Shown: positions 33,830-45,707 of the stretch, piece after piece
How the letters are laid out: each line of letters begins with the position of its first letter
How positions within the stretch are numbered: the stretch's first letter is position 1
Source of the DNA: Aedes albopictus
Lineage: Eukaryota > Arthropoda > Insecta > Diptera > Culicidae
Assembly (NCBI RefSeq): GCF_035046485.1
Contig: NC_085136.1
Location: forward strand, 83,593,734 to 83,657,733
DNA length: 64,000 bases
Direction: 5' to 3'
Made by a program: the position numbers and the translations under genes
Notes under the pieces: model-generated
The model's input: the letters and a program-made list of their open reading frames with translations, nothing else
Databases searched by the model: none
Told to the model about the DNA's origin: nothing

Positions 33830-34505
33830 TCCATGGAACGCCCCTAAATGCCCCTGGAAGACTTCTGAATCTCCTTGAAACGCCACTGAAATCCCTTGTT
33901 AACCCCTGGAACGTCTCTGAAACACCACGGAACGCCCAGGGAATGTCCACAAAACACCACAGAAACCACTTGAATCCCCATAGAACTTCCCTAAAACCAT
34001 CTTAAACACCCCTGAATCTTCCTGGAACTCCTCTGAAACCTCTTAAAACCCTGAAATGCCTCTGAAACGTTCTGGAACCACTTGAAGCATCCTTGAAACC
34101 CCACGGAACGTACCCAAAACTCTTTGGAAAAAGCACGAAGTGCCTTTGAAACCCGCTGGAGTACTCTGGATCGTCCTTGAAATCCCTTGGAGCACCCATG
34201 GAACGTTCCTGAAACCTCGTGAAACCCACTGCCACTGGAACACCCCTGAAACCGCATGGAATTCCTCTGAAGCCCACAGAATCCCTCTGGAACACCCCTG
34301 AAACATTCAGGAACCTTGGAAGACCTCTAGAGCGTCTCTAAAAACCCCATGGAATCTCATGGAACGGCCACGAAACCTCTTGAACACTTCTGGAACATCT
34401 TTGGGACCCTCCTGAAACCACAAGAAACACCTATTTAATCCTCTGGATTCCCCTGGAACACCCTGGGATATGTCTTTCGAATCCCTGGTATGCCCCTGCA
34501 TGATT
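33830..34505 (-). repeat. Type B degenerate array
   Basis: Long run of ctggaacgcccctgaaac-like units. The glycine/phenylalanine-rich frames across it (FRGVPGRFRG type) are translations of the array. Confidence 0.65.
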
Positions 34506-34718
34506 GAAGTTGAAAACAATTCTGGCAACATTGGCTAATACCGTCTCGTTGGTTTGAACGACACCTATTGCAAACCAACAAGGTTCATTTTTGCCTTTCT
34601 TGTACACCAAGGTGTACCGAAAGGCTATATGTTCACTCCAAAAACGAAAATTTGATAGAGCCCCCGGAGGGGTCAAGTGTTATATACCAATCGACTCAGC
34701 TCGACGAGTTGAGATGAT

Positions 34719-34778
34719 GTCTGTGTGTATGTATGTGTGTGTGTATGTATGTGTGTGCGTGTGTATGTGTGTATGTGT
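34719..34778. repeat. (GT)n microsatellite in element A copy 2
   Basis: Imperfect tgtg/tatg run, counterpart of the (CA)n at 9727-9801. Confidence 0.9.
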
Positions 34779-34984
34779 ACAAAAAGGTCACCTCATTTTT
34801 AGATAGTAAATATGAACCGATTTCAACGACCGATGGTTCATTCGACGGGGTACATTGTCCCATTGTTTCCTATTGAAAATGGTTCAGATCGGTCCAGCCG
34901 TTCCGGAGTTATGGCCATTTAGGTGTTCCGGACCGGTACCCCAGGAAGGGGCCAGATATGAAATTGCAACAAACCCATGCATGC

Positions 34985-36700
34985 GACCCATCAAACCACG
35001 GCATTTTCGATTATCTGATGAACGGGATGAAGGAAAATAATCTCTGACTATATCTGAACCGGTAGTGTTCCGGAACCGGTTCCGGGTGTCCCGCTGGAAG
35101 TGGCCAAATAAGAAAGTGAACATAACCCATGCATGCGACACGCCAAATAGTGGATTTTTCGATAACCAGTTGAATGGTAAGCAGGAAAATAGTTTCAGAC
35201 CATGTTTGAACCGGTAGTATTCCGGAACCGGTTCCGGATGTCCTGCCGGAAATGGCCAATTAAAAATGTGTACCAAACCCAGGCATGCGACACTTCAAAG
35301 AGCGGCTTTTTCGATAACCAGATGAACGGTAAGCAGGAAAATAGTTCCAGACCATGTTTGATCCGATTGTGTTCCGGAACCGGTTCCGGATGTCCTGTCG
35401 GAAGTGGCCAATTAAAAAAGTGAACCAAACCCAGGCATGCGACACATCAAACAGCGGCTTTTTTGATAACCAGATGAACGGTAAGCAGGAAAATAGTTTC
35501 AGACCATGTTTGAACCAGTAGTATTCCGGAACCGGTTCCGGAAGTCCTGCCGGAAGTGGCCAATTAAAAAAGTGAACCAAACCCAGGCATGCGACACATC
35601 AAACAGCGGCTTTTTCGATAACCAAATGAACGGTAAGCAGGAAAATAGTTTCAGACCATGTTTGAATCGGTAGTATTCCGGAACCGGTTCCGGATGTCCT
35701 GCCGGAAGTGGCCAATTAAAAAAGTGATCCAAACCCAGGCATGCGACACATCAAAGAGCGGCTTTTTCGATAACCAGATGAACGGTAAGCAGAACCATAG
35801 TTTCAAACCTAGTTTGAACCGGTAGTGTTCCGGAACCGGTTCCGGATGTCCTGCCGGAATTGGCCAAATAAAAAAGTGAACCAAACCCAGGCATGCGACG
35901 CATCAAACAGCGGCTTTTTCGATAACTAGATGAACGGTAAGCAGGAAAATAGTTTCAGACCATGTTTGAACCAGTAGTATTCCGGAACCGGTTCCGGATG
36001 CCTGCCGGAAGTAGCCAATTAAAAAGGGAAGCAAACCCAGGCATGCGACACATCAAAGAGCGGCTTTTTCGATAACCAGATGAACGGTAAGCAGAAACAT
36101 AGTTTCAAACCTAGTTTGAACCGGTAGTGTTCCGGAACCGGTTCCGGATGTCCTGCCAGAATTGGCCAATTAAAAAAGTGAACCAAACCCAGACATGCGA
36201 CGCATCAAACAGCGGCTTTTTCGATAACCAGATGAACGGTAAGCAGGAAAATAGTTTCAGACCATGTTTGAACCAGTAGTATTCCGGAACCGGTTCCGGA
36301 TGCCTGCCGGAAGTGGCCAATTAAAAAAGTGAACCAAACCCAGGCATGCGACACATCAAAGAGCGGCTTTTTCGATAACCAGATGAACGGTAAGCAGGAA
36401 AATAGTTTCAGACTATATCTGAACCGGTTGTGTTCCGGAACCGGTTCCAGCTGTCCCGCTGGAAGTGGTCAATTAAAAAAGTGAACCAAGCCCATGCATG
36501 TGACACATGGAAGAGCGGGGTTTTTCGATAACAGTAAGCAAGAAAACAGTTTCATACCGTATCTAAACCGGTTGTGTTCCGGAACCGGTTCCAGATGTCC
36601 CGTCGGAAGTGACCAATTAAAAAACAAAACCAAACCCATGCATGCGAAACATCAAATCATCAAAAATGTTCGTTAACCAGTTACACGGGCAGCAAGAAAA
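34985..36700 (-). repeat. ~152-bp tandem array of element A copy 2
   Basis: Palindromic cores ccggaaccggttccgg recur near 35070, 35222, 35376, 35527, 35680, 35831, 35983, 36132, 36285, 36435 and 36588, a regular 150-154-bp step. Other fixed words are gataaccagatgaacggtaa and gcaggaaaatagtttcagac. Eleven units here against about nine in copy 1 shows array-length change since the copies parted. Confidence 0.94.
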
Positions 36701-37475
36701 TAGTCTCTGACCACACTTAAGATTACCGGCAGTGTTGCAGAATCAGGGTTGGATCCATTGCTGAAATTACGCAGGTGAACAAAATCGATGCAAGCGCTTA
36801 ATATGTGTAAAAGAACAAAATCTTGATAAAAATTTAAGCGATCTTGTCAAATTACATCATTTTAGATTCCTGAGGCGTAGTTTTACAGTAGTATGGATCA
36901 ACGTTGTATGGAAAAATTTAAATTTTATAGCACCAATCCCCTTCAGCGTCTAAAATTACTGCGAACAATTTTGATGCAACTGGTTGAGTCCTCGCGCTCT
37001 GTAACACGGTAGACATTTGAATGGGCTTTAATAGGGGAAATTTCGATCGCTTGCACTTTTTTTTTTGTCAAATTTTACATGAATCTTGTAACTATAGGCT
37101 AAAGTGCGCAGAAAAAAAAATTGCCGAAATGTCTTGATAATGATCGGCATCCAGTGCTAGTGAAGGTGGTCAAGCAGTCAACTGAGAGATTTGATATTTT
37201 TCAGTTCGGCCTATACGTTTAACATAGCGTCGGAATATGAGCCATCAATAAGTTTCCAAATTCAATCATGGCTTTGATAAAATTCTTGCTTTTCTGAATA
37301 AGGCTGACACAAATTTTGATTTTCTCTTAAGTCCAGAGGGGTCCCCCCTTGGAAATTTTGGTCGGAATTCAACATCTTGAAGAAGTGCACAAATAAATAA
37401 ACCAATAGATTTATCAATTTTAAAGTGAAATTAGAGTCTTCCTGAAGTTTTCCTTTATCAAAACCGATGAGTTAA

Positions 37476-37826
37476 GGCGAAACTGGAAGCCTTTCCTATT
37501 TTTTTGGTTTTTGATGTACTATTAAATAACGAAGCAACATTTTCAAAATCGGTTTTCGTGCACATGTAGAGTGTGGATTCAGGGTATCTTCTGATTTTTT
37601 TACGCGGTATAAAATGTTTTTCGTTTTTGCAGAAACCATGTTTGAACAAAATTTCACAAAAAATGGTTTCTGCAAAAACGAAAAACATTTTATGCCGCGT
37701 AACAAGATCAGAATATACCCTGATCCATACTCAACATGTGCACGAAAACCGATTTTGAAAATATTGCTTCGTTATTTTATAAAAATTCAAAAACCAAAAA
37801 TATTAGGAAATGCTTCCAGTTTCGCC
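37476..37826. mobile_element. 351-bp foldback MITE flanked by TTAA
   Basis: Ends GGCGAAACTGGAAGC and GCTTCCAGTTTCGCC are perfect inverted repeats, and the arms extend about 165 bp to a centre near 37650 (aaaccattttttgtg region). TTAA sits on both sides (37472-37475, 37827-37830), the target of piggyBac-type elements. Short frames within are mirror copies of one another. Confidence 0.87.
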
Positions 37827-38309
37827 TTAAGCGGTTTTGCTTATTTTTTTTTTTTATTTTTTCATCAAATACATTTATTATTTATCAACTCCACCCCTCA
37901 TTGACGAGTCAACGAGCACTGTGATAAAAGAAGAAAATGAGATTTATTCCGTTCTAGAGTATTCTCAGGATTCAGGAACACTTCGGCTTATGGCCGGAAA
38001 AAATGTTGAGTACATATTCGACGAGAAAGGCACTATCACCACTAGGTGGATTAACCTGGGTTTTTAATTTGAACTTCTAGTAACCCTGTGGGCATCGAAA
38101 AACACACTGATGGGAACCCTTTATACTATTTTGTTTTGATTATGTGTTCCGTTTCACCTCGTTCCATGAGCAGAATGACGTTTCAATCATTTTTAGTTTG
38201 AACGATGTGCATATTAGAGGGGGTCAAATTAAAAAGTTTTCAGATTAGATGAGATAAAACCAACGGGGGTAGACGGTAGTGTAGAAAAGGTCAGTGTGCA
38301 ACAATTGGT

Positions 38310-38600
38310 TCCCCCTGTGATGCTTCTCATCCCCCTGAAGCGTTTCTGACCTCCTGGGGACCCCTCAAACACCTCTGTAGCTACTCTGTACATCCCTGGA
38401 GCTACCTGGCACCCCTTGAAACGCCCGTGAGACTCCTTTAAACGCCCCTGAGTACCTCTGAAGCCACTTGGAGTCCCCTGGTTTCTCCTTAAAGTGTCTT
38501 TGAGATCTCCTGGTACTCCCTGAATCCCCTTAAATCTTCCCTGAGACCCTCTGGAACCCCGTGAGACCCCTTGAAGCGCCCCTGAGTCCCGCTGAGTCAT
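38310..38600 (-). repeat. Type B degenerate array
   Basis: Units such as cccctgagtacctctgaagc and gagaccctctggaacccc. Confidence 0.6.
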
Positions 38601-39189
38601 ACCCAAAAATTGATTCTATGCTAACCTTTACGTTTTTTTGAAAGCGGAATCATACAACTCTGGAATAAATCTAATGCTAATGTGGTCCATACTTCAGAAT
38701 GACTTCATGACAACTTCTAATATCTTATATTTTGAAAGTTATGGATCACGATCAACGATCAATTCTGACTATAGATGTCAATAGTTGCTCCTTCGTGATT
38801 GATCTGAACTGGTACCCTTTGCACTGAGATCCAACTGAATAAAGGACCGGGACATTCCAATTATTGTCAAAGTGCAATTTTAGCAGCTCATGCCGGCCAA
38901 GTCCTTTTAGTCAGCTGGGAAGGGAAAGGAATGTTAGGGTGTACTGGTTGTTGCCACTGGAGACGGACTGTGAGCACCTCTGCGTCCCCACAACCCACAC
39001 AGGCTAGGGTGTTTGTTGGATGGAAAGGATGGGAGACCTGGGAGTCACCGTTGGGTCGGTGATGCGATAGGGGATTATTTATTGTGTTCGTTAGGTGATA
39101 GATTGTGTGATGAATATGAAGGTCAAGCGTCACAGTTCACTTTGGTTGCATAACTTGCAGGCGTTATGCACACCGGAAGAGTTTACTTA
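38601..39189. other. Unassigned repeat-like DNA
   Basis: The part 38890-39180 (gctgggaagggaaaggaatg, gggagacctgggagtc) looks like a dispersed repeat end, but no second copy is in the window. Confidence 0.3.
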
Positions 39190-39540
39190 AAAGTTCGTAC
39201 TGGAATTTTTAAATGAAGTAATTCTCAAAAGAATCTCTGGAAGAATTCCCGAAAAAATACCTGCAGAAAATCCCAATGGAATCGCAGAAGAATTTCAGAA
39301 GAAATACCCAGAAACAATTCTGAGGGAATTCCTGGAGAATCATGCGAAGAAATTCTTGAAGGTATTCACAAAGGCAGCGTTGAAAAATGGATCATTTGGA
39401 ATCTTTGGAAGAATCTTCGAAGATATCTTTGCAAAATTTTCCCAAGGAAACTCTAGATAAGTTTCCGAAGAAATACCTGCAGGACGAATTTCCGAAGAAA
39501 ACTCTGGAGGAATCCTTGTGCAAACATGAAACATTTCTCT
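39190..39540 (+). repeat. Type A degenerate array
   Basis: Units like ggaagaattcccgaaaaaat and ctggaggaatcc. Confidence 0.6.
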
Positions 39541-40285
39541 GAAAAAAAAAAATATAGGGAAGTGGAACCATCTCGGAAGGGGTCCTATGGAAAACATGAA
39601 CGAATTAACGGTACTTGAGTTTCAAAAAAAAACTCTATGGTTTCAGCATAAAGAATGAAATATATTCCGCCAGTCCCAAAAGGGTTAGGACATGTGGCAA
39701 TAGTGCTTTGTTATCGTGATTGTTGTTTTTATTGCCCTCATCCTCTCGGTAGGTACTAGCTGGCACTAAGGTCCCATCCATCAAACCAGCAACGAACGGC
39801 TAGTTAGCTGACTAGCTGGCTGACCGTGGGAGGAGTCCCCCCCTCCCCGCGCAAGTAATATAATGCGTAACCGGAAATGTTTGTAGCAAATCATTTAGGA
39901 GTAATGGAGCGAGACTAGAAAATACCAACAGCACGTGTAGTAGGTATGGGTATTTAGGATTATGTAGTGGGTATCAGTACAAGGTAGGTTTAATTGATCA
40001 CTTGACCCGAGCACAGCAGTACAGGTCATACTCTCACCGGATTTTGGCCACAATTTTCAACACGCACACGCTGATGGAAATAAACAATCAATTAAAGCGG
40101 TTTAGGAGTATCGATGTTAGGAGTGGGGGGGGGGGAGCAACATGCGGAATTAGGGGAGTAATGACAATTTTTGAGTTCAGGTTTAATACACTGACATTGG
40201 TAGAGATAGTGATTACAATGCACAATGGTCCGCGAGCTGTACTTATCCGGAAAAAAATTACGGCCTTACATATTATTTTAAGCAA
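39541..40285. other. Unassigned DNA
   Basis: Possible unique host sequence; includes a G-rich run near 40127-40136. No gene recognised. Confidence 0.35.
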
Positions 40286-40499
40286 CAGAGGGTGGCCAAA
40301 ATGTTTGGGATAAGCAACTTTTTGTTTTCTTACAAAAATGTCCAACAAGCTGTAAATATTCACAGAGTGCCTAAACAATTCTCAAACTTTGACTTTTTGT
40401 CAACCTATTATATGTGCGTCATTGGTACAAATTTGAGCTCGATTGATTAATCTTTCACGAAACTAAAACTGTTCTCGTAAAACACTATTTTTAGACAAC
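40286..40499 (+). mobile_element. Left half of the CAGGGGATGGCCAAAATG foldback element
   Basis: It starts cagagggtggccaaaatgtt and runs to cgtaaaacactatttttagacaacc, the left arm of the element at 23103, and includes ~70 bp missing from that left arm. The right half is absent; a SINE follows immediately. Confidence 0.8.
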
Positions 40500-40509
40500 C
40501 AATGCACAG

Positions 40510-40681
40510 GAGCGGACCTGGTGTGATGGTTAGAACACTTGACTATAACGCCGAGGACCAGGGATCGAATCCCACTCCCGACAAACTCGCAAAATGTGAG
40601 TTCTTCCTTCGGAAGGGAAGTAAAGCGTGGGTCCCGAGATGAACTAGACTAGGCTAAAAATCTCGTAAATACAGATAAAAA
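40510..40681 (+). mobile_element. tRNA-derived SINE (second family), with 10-bp target duplication
   Basis: Head: cctggtgtgatggttagaac (A box) and gggatcgaatcccac (B box). Body: gttcttccttcggaagggaa, gtgggtcccgagatgaac. Tail: acagataaaaaa. Direct repeats caatgcacag flank it (40500-40509, 40682-40691). The minus-strand relative is at 2022-2197. Confidence 0.9.
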
Positions 40682-40691
40682 ACAATGCACA

Positions 40692-41139
40692 GTGGACGGA
40701 AACGGGCCCGTTATCGGGCTTATTTAGAAGTCGCTGGTTTTGAAACTCGAACTGATGCATTTTCCATGGAAAATGGGCTAATAAATCGAATGGTGCTGGT
40801 TTCATCCTGTGCAGACCTCGGAAAATGGTTCATTTTGCCCCATTTTACCCTAAATCAGTCGTTTTAAATGGGTACACTTACATAACTCTACACGCCGCTG
40901 ATTTTTTTTGTATATAAATTGACGAATTTGCTATTATTATGTTTACAGAATAGACTGATGAAGAACTCATGCAGTGCTGAGCTTTATAAGTGACCCTTTA
41001 ATTAAATGGTCATTTATTTATTAAAATAAGGTTGTCAGAACCATCACAAATCCAAAGGATATCAGGCTTAATGATGGTTCCAAAAACACCTACAAGACTA
41101 CCTGCTCATCAAAATCTTACTTGGGATTTCAAATTGATA
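40692..41139. other. Unassigned DNA
   Basis: A tttgccccattttaccctaa phrase near 40833-40852 resembles the end of a GGGGC-type MITE. Nothing else seen. Confidence 0.35.
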
Positions 41140-41430
41140 ACGTTTTCAGGGGCGTTTTAAGGTATTTCATGAATACTTCAAAGGGGTTTCAAGGTCCTTT
41201 CAGAGGCATTCATGAACCTTTTAAAGGTGTTCCAAGGGGTTCCAGGGGCCTTCATTGGGATTTTAAGGGTGGTTAATAAGAGTTATGAAGGTTACATAGG
41301 CGTTCCAAGAGGTTTAAAGATTTTGTCTTGAGGAGTCTCAGGAGTGTAATGACGTTCACTGGTGTTCTAAGGGATTACGAGGATTTCAGGAGCGTTTTTA
41401 TAGTTAATATGAAGCGCCTCAGAGGTCCTG
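41140..41430 (+). repeat. Type B degenerate array
   Basis: Units such as ggcgttttaaggtatttcat and gggttccaggggcc. Confidence 0.58.
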
Positions 41431-42425
41431 CCCAAGTAACAATTCCATCGCTGATTGGTTTTGTTTGATTTTTATTAATGTTTTATTACAGAAATAATTA
41501 AAGCTCACAGTTTTATGACTGCTTTTATGAAAACCATTAATACAATGTTTTATAGTATACTTGAAGATATTCATAAAGACAGATTTTAAGAGTAAACAAA
41601 ACTTTCCGATATGTAAACCTTCTGGCAATCATTATTACCGCAATAAAACTGTTAAAACTCTCAACAGATGGCGATCCGTTCGATTAGTAACGACATCTGT
41701 TGGTGGAAAAGCAGAAACTACGACACTGCTAGGTTTATTGCGGTCATCATAAAAGTAAACTTGCTTTCGTTTTATTTTTGCTGATTATGGTCGTCGCCAT
41801 ATTGAAGAATTATCTTACGTGAATGAAAAATAGTTAATTTTGTTTGAATTAGCAATGAATTGGTAGTTTGCAACCATTTTCAGAACATCCTCACATAAAT
41901 AAACTCTCTCTGCTGATTTTTTTTGTGACTCGGGATAGTTTTACTAAATTCACAAATTGATTTATTTCATCACAAGATGATAATATTCACTATTTTCGAA
42001 GCGCATTAATTTTATGATTCTGCAACCCCAATATTCAAGGTAAATTCGAATGCGCATAAGCCTACCAGCACAATAACTACTAAAATACTACTTTGAAATA
42101 ATCGCTTTCTACTTACGAATGGTGTCCTGAACTTTACGTGCCATCGAAGAAGCTTCTTTGCATCTTGAGCTGTCATAGTTTTTGTTGGAAAAAAAACAAC
42201 AACAATCGAGAATGGGAAATATTCCAACTAGGTTTTAAAACGGGTTTATTGCTACTCTTAATGCGGTTTGCAAAACCTCTCCGAGAGTGGTCCACTTAGC
42301 CGGAGGATGCTCTTAAAGAGGTTATCAAGAGGTTTTGATGTATGATTCAGTTTTATTGCAAGTTTTATAAAATTGGTAATGAAGATCTCTTGTAGAGCCG
42401 AACAAAACTTAAAATGTTACTTGGG
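41431..42425. mobile_element. ~1-kb element with CCCAAGTAAC inverted ends
   Basis: The left end is cccaagtaacaattccatcg and the right end, reversed, is cccaagtaacattttaagtt; the TIR continues weakly to ggttttgttt / gttttgttcgg. It sits between two type B stretches. No transposase is seen. On the minus strand, 42110-42175 looks like a short exon: an ATG at 42175, an open frame starting MTAQDAKKLLRWHVKFRTPF, then a donor-like gtaagt. That could be a captured gene piece or chance. Confidence 0.62.
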
Positions 42426-42540
42426 TGCTGGAACCCCCCTGAAGCTCCCTGAAATCTCCAGGTATCCTGAGACCATCTGAACCCTCCTGAGACCTACAGC
42501 TACCTAAAACGCCCCTGAAACCTGTAACTACCGATGACGC
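42426..42540 (-). repeat. Type B degenerate array
   Basis: Units ccccctgaagctccctgaaa and cgcccctgaaacctg. Confidence 0.5.
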
Positions 42541-42890
42541 CCACGCGTCTGGGGCATGGACATCTGCACGCCCTATACCAGCTCATTTCTATCGATTTCA
42601 GGGCCTACAGTTCACAGTAGAGAACACTCACCTGTAGACTACTCGGACGAGCAAAATCCGTTCCACCCCAAACCGCCTTCTTTAGTGCATGCAAAAGGAA
42701 CTAAACGACACAAGCAATTTTGGTTATTGTCTTCTGGCGTCATACGAAAATAACGGAGTGAACAAATCTCGTGTAACTTTTGAAAACGGTCAAACTTTTT
42801 TGCAAACTTACACATTTATTCCGATTTAGCGCCCAACCAATTTAGTCCAACCAATATAGTTTCAAATTGCTGAAAGATTTTCGCTCTCTC
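42541..42890. other. Unassigned DNA
   Basis: No feature seen apart from a (CT)n run at 42885-42895. Confidence 0.35.
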
Positions 42891-42892
42891 TC

Positions 42893-43115
42893 TCTTTTTG
42901 GCGTAACGTTCCAGCTGAGACATAGCCTGCTCCTAAGCTTAGTGTTTTATGAGAACTTTCTTAATTATTTTCTCTTTTATTATGTGGCATTGTCTAGTTT
43001 GCTTATGTATATCGTGGGGTAGTCATGAAGATATTTTATACACAAGGAAGTTAAAAAATTTTCCTTTTTGAAATATTTCTGGGCCAAACGGGAATCAGGT
43101 TTACGTGTTGGGATT
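42893..43115 (-). mobile_element. Diverged Feilai-like SINE
   Basis: On plus it reads tttttggcgtaacgttccag, gcctgctcctaagcttagtg, gaagatattttatacacaag, aaacgggaatcaggttta: the reverse of the SINE body and B-box region at 45722-45925, with many substitutions. The tRNA-like 5' end is lost. Confidence 0.72.
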
Positions 43116-43850
43116 ACTCCAGAAATATATGATGAGGTTTATATTGTAGATTTTCTTGGAATTGCTTTCGGAAATCTTCCAGGGATTTATTCATTAGAAA
43201 TCCTAACGGAATTCGTGGTGGGATTCCTCCAGAACTTCTTGCTACGATTCCTTCAAGAATTTCTGCTTCGTTTCTTGTAGGGATTTTTGATGGTGTTCTC
43301 CAAGAATTATGTCGGAAATTCTACCAGTATTTTTTCGGGGATATCATAACGATCCATTCAGATGTTGCTTTATAGGATTTTTTCCAGGAATTCTTGCTGT
43401 GATCCCTCCAAAAGCTTTTCCTGGGATTTTTTAGAAACTTCTTCTGTGACTCCTCCAGAAATTCTTACTGGTATTCCTGTATGACTTCTTCAAAAAAAAA
43501 AAACCTACATGAGCTCCTACAGCGATGTATCCAGGGATTTCTCTAAGAATTGATCCAATAATTCATCCTACAATTACTACGTGAACTTATCCAGGAATTT
43601 CTTGAGGGGTTTCCCTATGGACACTTTCAAGAAATAGGATTTCTCCATATATATCTGCTTTGATTATTCCAAGCATTTTTGTTGAGTTCCTTCATGATTT
43701 TTCCCGGAAATTTATATAAGAATCTTTTTAGATATATCCCTAAGAACTGTTCATGCATTCTTCCTGCGATACCCCAGAGATTCCTACAGGAACTCCTTCT
43801 GGGATTCCTCCAGGAAATCTTGTTGGTATTCCTGCAGGACTTTATCAAGA
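43116..43850 (-). repeat. Type A degenerate array, minus orientation
   Basis: Repeated ggaattcctccagg, ttcttgctgtgatccctcca and gggatttattc units. Confidence 0.6.
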
Positions 43851-43854
43851 AAAT

Positions 43855-43945
43855 TTCTGGATTGACCGGAAACGGTACCCAGGCATCCTTAGCATTGTTA
43901 TGCTGAATACTCGCGCATAATCCGCTCCGACTATGTAGGATCTGC
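43855..43945 (-). mobile_element. Head fragment of a Feilai-like SINE
   Basis: ctggattgaccggaaacgg followed by catgctgaatactc-type sequence matches the tRNA-like head region at 45910-45980 on the minus strand. Only the 5' head is left. Confidence 0.5.
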
Positions 43946-44835
43946 TGTGCATGTACCATTCCTAATGGCCTATAGATTGAGTGATAACTTGATAAAACAG
44001 CAGGCAAAAATATCTGTAATTGTAACTAAATGATCACAAAGTTGCAATTTCAACATGTGGCTGCTACTCGATATCCATTTCCGAACACGTTGACAAGTGC
44101 TGCTCGTTCGTGATATTTGTCTGCATCATCTCAATCATCATGAATGGAGGAGCCCTTCACCGAAAAATGCCTCCCTCCCGAACAAAACGTGTACCTACTG
44201 ATGGTTTGGAGGATGGAACCACATCTGCGCTGACAGTGGATATGTGTAGCCATAATATGTCATCTCGACCTCCCGGAGTACATCAATAAATCATGGTGCT
44301 GCTGAATGATAAAGCATCAAGTGAGTTCCCAGGCGGCGGCCGGTGCCTGTTCGTTCAGTAACAATGTGTGTGCAGTACCAGTAGAAATCTTCTTCATTGC
44401 TGCTGTTGCTGCTGCTGCCACCGCTGTTCATTCGCGAAATTCGTCGTCCCCAAAAACGTAGCCCGACAGCAGCGCACAGTAACTGAACACAGTGCTGCTG
44501 ATACTGCGGCAGCAGTTAACCTCCAATCCGGCGAAGCTGATGATGGTGGAAGAAAAATTGCATGAATCATTGGAATTGTCACAGACCAACTGGCTGGCTG
44601 GCTGGCTGAGGGAGGAAAAAAAAATGTGGCAAAAACGACTCGGACAGCTACACATGGGTTTTGTCACGGTCCTCGTTGGTTCGTTCAGTTGGTGGTATGT
44701 GGAGATATACATAATATGAAGTATTTCAGTACAATATAGTGCTCATGCAGTAAATGAAAGCTCTGCCACTCTATTGAGCTATGCCAGATAATGAAGCAAA
44801 ATTGCCTCCACAAACATGTAATAAAACTGAAGCCC
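43946..44835. other. Unassigned DNA with a CTG/TGC microsatellite
   Basis: A ttgctgctgttgctgctgct run lies near 44396-44420. The sequence is less AT-rich and has no repeat partner in the window, so it may be unique host DNA. No coding region recognised. Confidence 0.35.
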
Positions 44836-45707
44836 GGGTCTTTTTTTTTAATCCAATGGGGAGAAAATCTGCTCAAAAGACACCCGAACAGGAAGGTCCG
44901 GGTAGTATGGGGTTAGAGCCGTCTTCTACAACAAAACTAAAAGACAGGACTACTCTCTCCTCGACCTATTTAGCACATTCCTATTATCGCCAAACCCTTC
45001 GTCTCTCCGGAACCACCAGAAAGGCATTGCTTCAGAGAGGGGTTAGTGCACATTGCACCCTCAAGGTTAGCTGCGTAGCCTAGCGGCAACGAACAATGAT
45101 GACTCGCCCTGGAGAGTTCATCACGGTAACATGCTGGCGCTTAGCCAGTTTCCCAAGTGGTCCTCACCACTCCCTTTGTCCTCGGAAGGCGGGCAAGGTC
45201 AATCCTACGCCCACGCCCAACTGTTTTGCATATATAAAGAACTGATGCCCACGTGCAACCCGATCTGACCTGCCCGCAAAGGAAGGGTATCATTACCCTA
45301 CAGGCCCTATCAGATGCAGAAGGTTGCAGACAGCAGGGTCTCCACCTGCACCGGCCCTTCCGGGGACCCCTTTCCAACCGCGGGCTCGGATCCAACCCAG
45401 TAGACCAACACCATGACAGCACCGCTACCGGGACTTCCTCTCCGCGGTCACTTAATCGCTGTAAGGGTCGATCTCGACCGCAGGGCACCGGTATGATCTA
45501 CGAAGCCGACTCCGAACCCCTGGACCACCTCTTGTACTGCATCTGAACTAGCCATTCCCCGAATTCACACGCCACCTCCTCTGTAGCTCCAAGACGATAT
45601 GGGTGATAGCCGTTGAAACGGCGTTCCAGCCAAACTCCATCCTAACATCCTCTGGACCAAATTGTCCGAAGTTGTGTCTTCCCCGCATGTGACAAGCATA
45701 CGGTCAC

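Larger units (their letters stand above)
34588..38065 (-). mobile_element. Element A, copy 2 (3.48 kb, inverted relative to copy 1)
   Basis: From 34588 (ttttgcctttcttgtacacc, a hairpin end) through a (GT)n tract (34719-34778), the ~152-bp array (34985-36700), an AT-rich segment (36720-37160) and the block at 37850-38065 ending ctaggtggattaacctggg, the order is that of copy 1 on the opposite strand. Unlike copy 1 it lacks the 4951-7740 insertion, and it carries its own foldback at 37476-37826. No coding capacity is recognised. Confidence 0.72.

Noticed and set aside
33991..34306. Overlapping glycine/phenylalanine-rich proteins on the minus strand
   Set aside because: Three frames are open at once across a type B degenerate array, a sign of repetitive composition and not of coding.
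37458..37904. Mirror-image proteins (FFVFAETIF / MFFVFAETMF)
   Set aside because: They arise from the two arms of the TTAA-flanked hairpin MITE.
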